Assembly (NCBI GenBank): GCA_011391695.1
Contig: JAABQB010000006.1
Location: 1 to 64,000 of the forward strand
Source of the DNA: Desulfobacteraceae bacterium
GTDB taxonomy: Bacteria; Desulfobacterota; Desulfobacteria; Desulfobacterales; RPRI01
Direction of reading: 5' to 3'
DNA: 64,000 nucleotides
Shown here one piece after another: positions 58,899-64,000 of the stretch. A program made the position numbers and the translations under genes. Below the pieces are notes generated by a model that saw only the letters and a list, made by a program, of their open reading frames with translations, was not told the origin of the DNA and made no database searches. How positions within the stretch are numbered: position 1 is the first letter of the stretch; each line of letters opens with the position of its first letter.

Positions 58899-59846
58899 TT
58901 GAATTATAACAATAAAATTACAGGCCGGATACTCTGCAACTTATTCAGCATCCTTGTCTTTGTAATGTTGTTTATTTCTCTTATTTGCGGATATTCAAAC
59001 GCCGGGACATTAATGCCTGAAGGAATTGTCATTAAAGATAAATTTCTCCCCGGCAAGGGCCTTCCAATCGGAAAAGTTCTCTCCGTTCAGGAAAGCGTCA
59101 TTATAATTCATTTAAATAATAAATCAGGATACAAGGCAAGGAAAGAACTTCCTGTTTACGAACGTGACACTGTTATCACACAAAAAAATGGACGCATTGA
59201 GATCCTCTTGAATGACGAAAGCAAATTAATTCTTGCTTCAGAAACAAAAATGGAACTTACAAAAAGCGTTTATGATCCAAAAAAGAAAACAAGAAATGCT
59301 CTTATAAACATGAGCATTGGGAAAGCCCGTTTCCTGGTGACGAAACTGTCAAATTACAACTCATCCGAGTTTAAAGTAAAAACAAATACAGCCGTAGCAG
59401 GAGTCAGGGGATCCGATTTTGTCGTAACGGCCAAACCCGTCGTTACAGAAATATCAGCCCTTGCAAAAACAAGCCTTGAAGTTACAAATATATTATGGCC
59501 GGATAAAATCACGCTCCTTTCCGATTATGAAAAAACAATTGTCAAGCGTGATGCTCTTCCGTCCCCTGCTGAAAAAATCCCGGCGGATGAAATCAATCAG
59601 ATTCAAAATGAACTGGGTGGGTCTATAGGTTCAGATATATCGGGCGTAGTCATTAACAAGTTTTCCGGAAGTAACCTGACAAATGTCGCAATAGGAAAAG
59701 GAAGCGAAGCGAATCTTGGTGCTGTAAATATAAAAGGATCCAAAATAAAAGGCGTGATTGTAAACGAGGGTTCGGCCTCAAATGTGACAAATGTGGCAAT
59801 AGGTGAAGATGCCAATGCGAACACAAGCTCCATAATAATAAAATAG
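58899..59846 (+). CDS. FecR-domain exported protein with C-terminal repeats
   Basis: 'KELPVYERDTVITQKNGRIEILLNDESKLILASETKMEL', 'TAVAGVRGSDFVV'; two 'SNxTNVAIGxxxxAN' units at C-terminus. Confidence 0.85.
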   Translation: MNYNNKITGRILCNLFSILVFVMLFISLICGYSNAGTLMPEGIVIKDKFLPGKGLPIGKVLSVQESVIIIHLNNKSGYKARKELPVYERDTVITQKNGRIEILLNDESKLILASETKMELTKSVYDPKKKTRNALINMSIGKARFLVTKLSNYNSSEFKVKTNTAVAGVRGSDFVVTAKPVVTEISALAKTSLEVTNILWPDKITLLSDYEKTIVKRDALPSPAEKIPADEINQIQNELGGSIGSDISGVVINKFSGSNLTNVAIGKGSEANLGAVNIKGSKIKGVIVNEGSASNVTNVAIGEDANANTSSIIIK

Positions 59847-59853
59847 TCATGTG

Positions 59854-59972
59854 ACGGCTTCATAAAAAGCAATATTTCACACGAAGGCACAAAGACGCGA
59901 AGAAAGGCCTATTGAAAACATTCAGGTTTTTCTTTGTGTCCTCCGTGCTCTTTGTGTGAGAACGATTTTTTA
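59854..59972. repeat. Repeat family C copy 2 (inverted relative to copy 1)
   Basis: See 28130-28246. Confidence 0.85.
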
Positions 59973-60032
59973 TTAAGATATCATGATTGGTCCCTGAAAT
60001 CAGTTGAGTCATGTTTATAAAGAAATTTCATA

Positions 60033-61574
60033 TTGCAGAAAATTGACAAGAACAAAATAATATTAGCCGTAACAAGTGGTTTACTCCTCACAGGTTCTTT
60101 CCCTCAAACCGGTCTTTCATGGCTTGCCTGGTTTGCCCTTACCCCCCTTTTAATTGCCGCGAAAGACCTGCGATTCAAAGACGGCTTCAAGATAGGCCTG
60201 CTGACCGGTCTTGTTCATAATCTTACGCTCTTCTACTGGCTTTCCTACACCATGGAAACCTACGGCCATCTTCCGATTTACCTTGCCATACCGATACTGT
60301 TTCTCTTATCCTTCTACCTGTCTCTCTATATCGCTTTATTTTCCGGCGCATTAACCAGGATAACAGTAAAGCCTTTGATGCTTTTTTTTATGATCCCCGC
60401 CATATGGGTTTCGCTTGAATACATCAGATCCTTTCTGTTTACAGGTTTTCCGTGGGAACTGACCGCATATTCCCAGTATAAGTCATTGCATGTAATACAG
60501 GTTTCAGATATATTAGGTCCGTATGGAGTATCTTTCCTGCTCGTGTTATCCAATGCAGCGATTTTTATTGGTTTTCTATACCTGACTGAATCAGGTTGGA
60601 GGAGGAAAAGGGTTTCGGGAGTCCATTTTGCGTCATCAGCACTCATATTTCTCTTTGCGCTGACAATTGTATGGTTTTATGGTAAAATCCGGATAGAAAC
60701 AACGGATAAAATTGTTTTGGCTTCTTACAAGGCGAGAGTTTCAGTAATACAGGGAAACATAGGCCAAGCAGAAAAATGGGACCCGGCATTACAGTATTCG
60801 GCTACAAAAAAATATCTGGATTTATCCGCTTCTGTTGCCGCAGAAAAACCGGAGCTTGTTGTATGGCCAGAAACAGCAGCCCCTTTTTATTTTCTGTATG
60901 ATACAGGTCTGACTGAAATGGTTCAGATGGGCATTGCTGAAACCGGGGTAAATTTTTTGATAGGCAGCCCCTCATTTGTGCAGACCAAAGGCAGCATTGA
61001 GTACTACAACAGCGCATATCTGGTCGGCCCGGATGGGAAAGTTTCCGGAAAATATGATAAGGTCCATCTTGTCCCTTTTGGCGAATATGTGCCTTTAAAA
61101 AAATGGCTTCCTTTTCTTGGAAAAATAGTTGAACATGTGGGCGATTTCTGTCCGGGCAAAAAAGGCGCCACCATCAGTTTAAACGGTCAAAGTCTGGGCG
61201 TGCTGATATGCTACGAGCTGATATTTCCTTACCTGTCAAGGGCGGAAGTTAAAAACGGAGCCGGCCTGCTTGTAAATATTACAAATGATGCCTGGTATGG
61301 AAAGACAAGCGCCCCATATCAGCATTTTTCAATGGCTGTTTTCAGGGCTGTTGAAAACAGGCGGGCATTGGTAAGGGCCGCAAATACAGGGATCAGCGGA
61401 TTTATAGATCCTTCGGGAAGGATTATAGCATCCACTCCCATTTTTGAAGATGCGGCCATGACAAGAACTATTCCGATATTAAAGGAAATAACTCTTTACA
61501 CGCGGTTCGGCGATTTTTTCGCATTTATATGCCTTGCCGCTGCAGCAATAACTTTACTGATAAAAACAAAATGA
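60033..61574 (+). CDS. lnt: Apolipoprotein N-acyltransferase
   Basis: 'SVIQGNIGQAEKWDPALQ', 'VVWPETAAPFYFL', 'HLVPFGEYVPLKKWLPFLGKI', 'GVLICYELIFPYLSR', 'LVNITNDAWYGKTSAPYQHFSMAVFRAVENRRALVRAANTGISGFIDPSGRI'. Confidence 0.96.
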   Translation: MQKIDKNKIILAVTSGLLLTGSFPQTGLSWLAWFALTPLLIAAKDLRFKDGFKIGLLTGLVHNLTLFYWLSYTMETYGHLPIYLAIPILFLLSFYLSLYIALFSGALTRITVKPLMLFFMIPAIWVSLEYIRSFLFTGFPWELTAYSQYKSLHVIQVSDILGPYGVSFLLVLSNAAIFIGFLYLTESGWRRKRVSGVHFASSALIFLFALTIVWFYGKIRIETTDKIVLASYKARVSVIQGNIGQAEKWDPALQYSATKKYLDLSASVAAEKPELVVWPETAAPFYFLYDTGLTEMVQMGIAETGVNFLIGSPSFVQTKGSIEYYNSAYLVGPDGKVSGKYDKVHLVPFGEYVPLKKWLPFLGKIVEHVGDFCPGKKGATISLNGQSLGVLICYELIFPYLSRAEVKNGAGLLVNITNDAWYGKTSAPYQHFSMAVFRAVENRRALVRAANTGISGFIDPSGRIIASTPIFEDAAMTRTIPILKEITLYTRFGDFFAFICLAAAAITLLIKTK

Positions 61575-61601
61575 GAGATTTGAACTTGAGGAGGTAGTGA
61601 T

Positions 61602-62700
61602 ATGTCTATAGATCTTAAGCAGAACATAAAGGATATAAACCAGAAAATAATTGAGCTGAAAGGCTATCTTTGACTTAGATAACAAAGAAAAAAGATTAAA
61701 AGAGATCGAATTCCTTATCTCAAAAGATAATTTCTGGGAAAGCCATGATAAAGCGACGCCCCTTCTGAAAGAGAGAAGGCTTCTTTCAAGCAAGATAGAG
61801 AGTTTCAATAAGCTTGCCACAGATTTTGAAGAAAGCGAAATCATGTTTAATCTGGCCATGGAAGAATCCGACTCGTCGGTCATTGAAGAAGTCTCCCGCC
61901 AGCTCCAGGGTATAAGAGACAAAATTAAAAAAACCTCCCTCGATCTCATGCTTGACGGAGAGGATGACCAGAATAATGCAATTGTTTCGATAAATGCAGG
62001 CGCCGGCGGAACAGAGGCACAGGACTGGGCCGAAATACTGTTCAGAATGTATGCAAGATGGGTCGAAAGAAAAGGTTTCAAATTCAACCTCGTCGATTTT
62101 CAGCCGGGTGACGAGGCCGGAATCAAAAGTGTAACCTTCATGGCCGAAGGTGAATACGCTTTCGGATATTTAAAAACCGAAAAAGGGGTCCATCGCCTTG
62201 TAAGAATTTCGCCTTTTAATGCAAACGGGAAAAGGCATACCTCCTTTGCTTCCGTTTTTGTATATCCTGAACTGGACAACGAGATAGCCATCGATGTTGA
62301 TGAAAAGGATTTAAGGGTTGATGTATTCAGGGCGAGCGGTGCGGGGGGGCAGCATGTCAACAAAACAAGCAGCGCGGTCAGGATTACCCACATGCCCACA
62401 GGCATAGTCGTTCAGTGCCAGCAGGAAAGATCCCAGCACCGGAATAAGGAAATGGCAATGACTGTCTTGAAATCGCGCCTCTACCAGGCAGAGAAACAGA
62501 AGCAGGATGACAAACTGCAGGAGATGCATGACGGCAAAGAAGAAATAGCCTGGGGCAGCCAGATCAGGTCATACGTTCTGCATCCATACCAGATGATCAA
62601 GGATCACAGAATAAATCTTGAAACGGGAAATGTAAGCAGCGTTCTTGACGGGGCGATTGATCCTTTCATAGAGGGCGTTCTTCTCGCCAGAAAGGCGTAA
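61602..62700 (+). CDS. prfB: Peptide chain release factor 2 with programmed +1 frameshift at CTT-TGA-C (61668-61674)
   Basis: ATG 61602 opens MSIDLKQNIKDINQKIIELKGYL then in-frame TGA; +1 frame continues DLDNKEKRLKEIEFLISKDNFWES to 'GAGGQHVNKTSSAVRITHMPTGIVV' and end 62700. Confidence 0.95.
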
Positions 62701-62723
62701 ACGAAAGATAATGGATATTTTAC

Positions 62724-63308
62724 ATGCTGCAGAAACATTCAATCAACCCGGTTGATATAATTTGTGAATACTATGATCCCGGATCAAGGACATATGAAAT
62801 CCTTTTACGGCATGGAATGCTTGTTGCGCAAAAAGCTATGGATGCCGCAAGGAAAGTGCCTCATCTTAAACCTGATATGGAATTTATTGAAGAGGCGGCG
62901 CTGCTGCATGATATAGGAATTTTCCAGACAGACACACCGCAACTTGGCTGTTCCGGAAAATATCCATATATCTGCCACGGATACCTTGGCCGCGAGATAC
63001 TGGAAAAGGCGGGGCTCCCGAAACATGCTCTTGTTTGCGAAAGACATCTGGGTGTTGGAATATCGGCTCAAGAGATCATAAAAATCGGGCTCCCTGTTCC
63101 TGAGCGGGATATGATTCCCCTCTCGGTTGAAGAACAGGTTGTCTGCTATGCCGATAAGTTCTTTTCAAAAAACTGGAATCTCATAGCAAAAAATAATTCG
63201 GAAGAAGACATTCTCCGAGTCCTTGAGTCTTACGGGAACGGCTCTGCTGAAAAATTCAAATCGTGGCAAATGATGTTTGAACCGCAACAGCGAACGCATT
63301 CCCCGTAG
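62724..63308 (+). CDS. HD-domain phosphohydrolase-like protein
   Basis: 'EEAALLHDIGIFQTD', 'CHGYLGREILEKAGLPKHALVCERHLGVGIS'. Confidence 0.85.
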   Translation: MLQKHSINPVDIICEYYDPGSRTYEILLRHGMLVAQKAMDAARKVPHLKPDMEFIEEAALLHDIGIFQTDTPQLGCSGKYPYICHGYLGREILEKAGLPKHALVCERHLGVGISAQEIIKIGLPVPERDMIPLSVEEQVVCYADKFFSKNWNLIAKNNSEEDILRVLESYGNGSAEKFKSWQMMFEPQQRTHSP

Positions 63309-63406
63309 CTTGCTGCGGGGTTAGTGAGCGAATTATAAAAAGACAAAAAGTCCTTACGGTCGAAGATTCTCCGTAGCTTGCTACGGAGAGCTTCAATAAC
63401 ATTTTG

Positions 63407-63448
63407 GGATCACCTCCAAAAAATCGGTGTTCCAGGATTTAAAGGATC
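63407..63448. repeat. Repeat family D partial copy 3
   Basis: GGATCACCTCCAAAAAATCGGTGTTCCAGGATTTAAAGGATC. Confidence 0.55.
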
Positions 63449-63503
63449 AGGAGAAAAGAAAGCTTGTCAGAAGTTAAAAAGAAACATAGGGGAGGTTGAG
63501 AGA

Positions 63504-64000
63504 ATGCTGAAACAAGACCTTAAAAAAGCCCTTCGTTTTTATTTCATAACAGACGATAAAGCGCCTGCGATCGAGCCCTTTGATCAGGCGAAGATCGCCA
63601 TCAGGGCAGGGGCGACGATCATCCAGTACAGGAACAAGTCCTTCTCTTCAGGTTGTTACAGGGAGGCTGAAGAAATCAGAGATTTCTGCAAATGCAACGG
63701 CGTACCGTTTATCGTAAACGACAACGTCCTTCTCGCCAAAGCTTTGAATGCAGACGGAGTTCACCTGGGTCAGGATGACGAATCTCCTGCTGTCGCGAGA
63801 AAAATTCTGGGCGCTGAAGCCATAATAGGCATCTCTGTCTCAAATCTTGACGAGCTTGGGAAAACCGTTCTTTCAGACTGCGATTATATCGGAGCAGGCC
63901 CGGTTTTCGCCACCGGCACCAAGGAAGACGCAAATAAGGAAATGGGGCTTGAAGGACTACAGTCGATTGCCGAAAAGGCATCCCTGCCTGTTGTTGCGAT
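63504..64000 (+). CDS. thiE: Thiamine-phosphate synthase (3'-truncated by window edge; absent from ORF track)
   Basis: Manual translation: MLKQDLKKALRFYFITDDKAPA...AGATIIQYRNKSFSSG...VPFIVNDNVLLAKALNADGVHLGQDDES...CDYIGAGPVFATGTKEDA. Confidence 0.93.
   Translation, partial: MLKQDLKKALRFYFITDDKAPAIEPFDQAKIAIRAGATIIQYRNKSFSSGCYREAEEIRDFCKCNGVPFIVNDNVLLAKALNADGVHLGQDDESPAVARKILGAEAIIGISVSNLDELGKTVLSDCDYIGAGPVFATGTKEDANKEMGLEGLQSIAEKASLPVVA

Noticed and set aside
61671-61673. In-frame TGA in prfB as evidence of a pseudogene
   Set aside because: It matches the known RF2 programmed frameshift site (CTT TGA C) and the downstream frame is intact.
1-64000. CRISPR array, prophage, integron or toxin-antitoxin locus
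   Set aside because: No regularly spaced direct repeats, phage structural genes, integrase or transposase were recognised; dispersed repeats are irregularly placed.

Overview
The window is a gene-dense bacterial chromosome segment. Gene content (CooS, desulfoferrodoxin, rubrerythrin, multiheme c-type cytochromes, cytochrome bd, KorAB) looks like an anaerobic, Desulfobacterota-like lineage; that placement is inference. It opens inside recN and ends inside thiE. Between them are: a recN-histidine kinase-TIGR01777 run; a 2-oxoacid:ferredoxin oxidoreductase; an RhlE helicase with a structured leader; an FTR-like/glutaredoxin-like pair; a thioredoxin-domain (YyaL-type) protein; an orphan cooS; an RND efflux pair; a non-canonical cytochrome bd-like protein with 8 CxxCH motifs, a CydA'-like partner and a HEAT-repeat protein; a dense oxygen/ROS-defence island (ferredoxin, flavodiiron protein, rubredoxin, FMN reductase-ArsC fusion, triheme cytochrome, CydAB, flavodoxin, rubredoxin-like protein, desulfoferrodoxin, rubrerythrin, ferritin-like protein); a copper ATPase with a CopZ-like protein; a Fur/PerR regulator; Tat and SSB; an NtrC-type two-component pair; two L,D-transpeptidases; RidA; a ProDH-P5CDH fusion; a FecR-domain protein; lnt; and prfB with a programmed frameshift. 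Three short Cys-rich proteins missed by the ORF track were decoded by hand. Several intergenic repeat families recur, three with convincing inverted-copy or terminal-inverted-repeat structure. No rRNA, tRNA, CRISPR array or intact transposase was recognised. The best candidate for an under-described system is the bd-like octaheme cluster at 25.4-30.0 kb.
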